A DNA stretch of 64,000 bases, from NCBI RefSeq assembly GCF_004295795.1, contig NZ_SEBR01000009.1:62001-126000 (forward strand). The letters are read 5' to 3'. Shown here piece after piece: positions 63,783 through 64,000 of the stretch; the stretch's first letter is position 1; each line of letters begins with the position of its first letter. The position numbers were made by a program, and so were the translations under genes. This DNA is from Flavobacterium sp. GTDB taxonomy: Bacteria; Bacteroidota; Bacteroidia; Flavobacteriales; Flavobacteriaceae. Below the pieces are notes generated by a model. That model ran no database searches, was not told where the DNA came from, and was given only the letters and a program-made list of their open reading frames with translations.

Positions 63783-64000
63783 TGGAGCAAGTTCCGGTTG
63801 CAGATTTAAGTCAGATTCAGGATTTCAAAGGTAAATATCCGCGTCAGTTGTGGTATTTGTTTTTCAGCGAAATGTGGGAACGCTTCTCGTTTTACGGAAT
63901 GCGCGGCATGCTATACTATTTTATGGTGCACCAACTTTTGATGAACAAAGAGGAAGCGAACCTGCAATATGGCGCGACGCAAGCCTGGGTTTACGCCTTT
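63782..64000 (+). CDS. POT-family peptide transporter, N-terminal part
   Basis: The third tandem POT gene starts at the ATG 63782-63784, sharing one base with the previous stop (TAATG), so it is translationally coupled. The first 73 residues are visible: MEQVPVADLSQIQDFKGKYP, then the motif FSEMWERFSFYGMRGML. The right edge cuts it. Confidence 0.9.
   Translation, partial: MEQVPVADLSQIQDFKGKYPRQLWYLFFSEMWERFSFYGMRGMLYYFMVHQLLMNKEEANLQYGATQAWVYAF

Overview
The window looks like chromosome of a Flavobacterium-like member of the Flavobacteriaceae (Bacteroidota) with moderately high GC. Supporting evidence: a SusC/SusD/SusE outer-membrane cluster, type IX secretion (T9SS) C-terminal sorting domains, mevalonate-pathway isoprenoid genes, GxxExxY and PA0069-type genes, and many promoters with the Bacteroidota -7 element TAnnTTTG (for tRNA-Phe with a TTG exactly 19 bases upstream). 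No phage, CRISPR, rRNA or transposase gene was found.

Layout. 1-6.1 kb (minus strand): a secreted repeat protein cut by the left edge, an rRNA pseudouridine synthase, a small membrane protein, then UbiA-type prenyltransferase, mevalonate kinase and diphosphomevalonate decarboxylase. 6.2-18.6 kb: TspO, a large T9SS-secreted adhesin-like protein followed by a decayed T9SS tail, a flavoprotein/glycerophosphodiesterase pair, a GH13 amylase with a membrane-anchored FAD oxidase, and a divergent HxlR regulator/alcohol dehydrogenase pair.

18.8-36.0 kb is a starch/malto-oligosaccharide utilisation locus. One arm (minus) encodes a GH13 neopullulanase-type enzyme, GH65 maltose phosphorylase, beta-phosphoglucomutase and an MFS sugar transporter. 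The other arm (plus) encodes SusC, SusD, SusE and a T9SS-secreted GH13 amylase. A LacI-family regulator lies between them, and an almost identical 23-base site lies upstream of each arm. A GxxExxY gene bracketed by inverted arrays of a 9-base repeat sits inside the catabolic arm, between the amylase and maltose phosphorylase genes.

36-46 kb: two AsmA-like proteins converge on a 0.6 kb block of long direct and inverted repeats, then a small metal-binding protein, an unknown protein, and a large secreted protein with three modules of about 172 residues. 46.1-53.9 kb: tRNA-Phe, then a tight operon of coaX, an outer-membrane beta-barrel, a TPR protein, lptC, a two-helix protein and a CorC-type CBS transporter, followed by ppiD. 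53.9-64 kb: a GYDIA-type GHMP kinase and HMG-CoA reductase (second mevalonate locus), a PA0069-type radical SAM protein, DUF2200, and a peptide-use cluster of a DPP-IV-like peptidase and three tandem POT transporters, the last cut by the right edge.

The most unusual content is non-coding. Three copies of a ~150-base dispersed element share a hairpin with a conserved 11-base loop, a conserved bulged C and compensating stem changes. Four copies of a TTACAGA...TCTGTAA palindrome occur, two of them inside a larger shared element. The GxxExxY cassette may be a small mobile unit.
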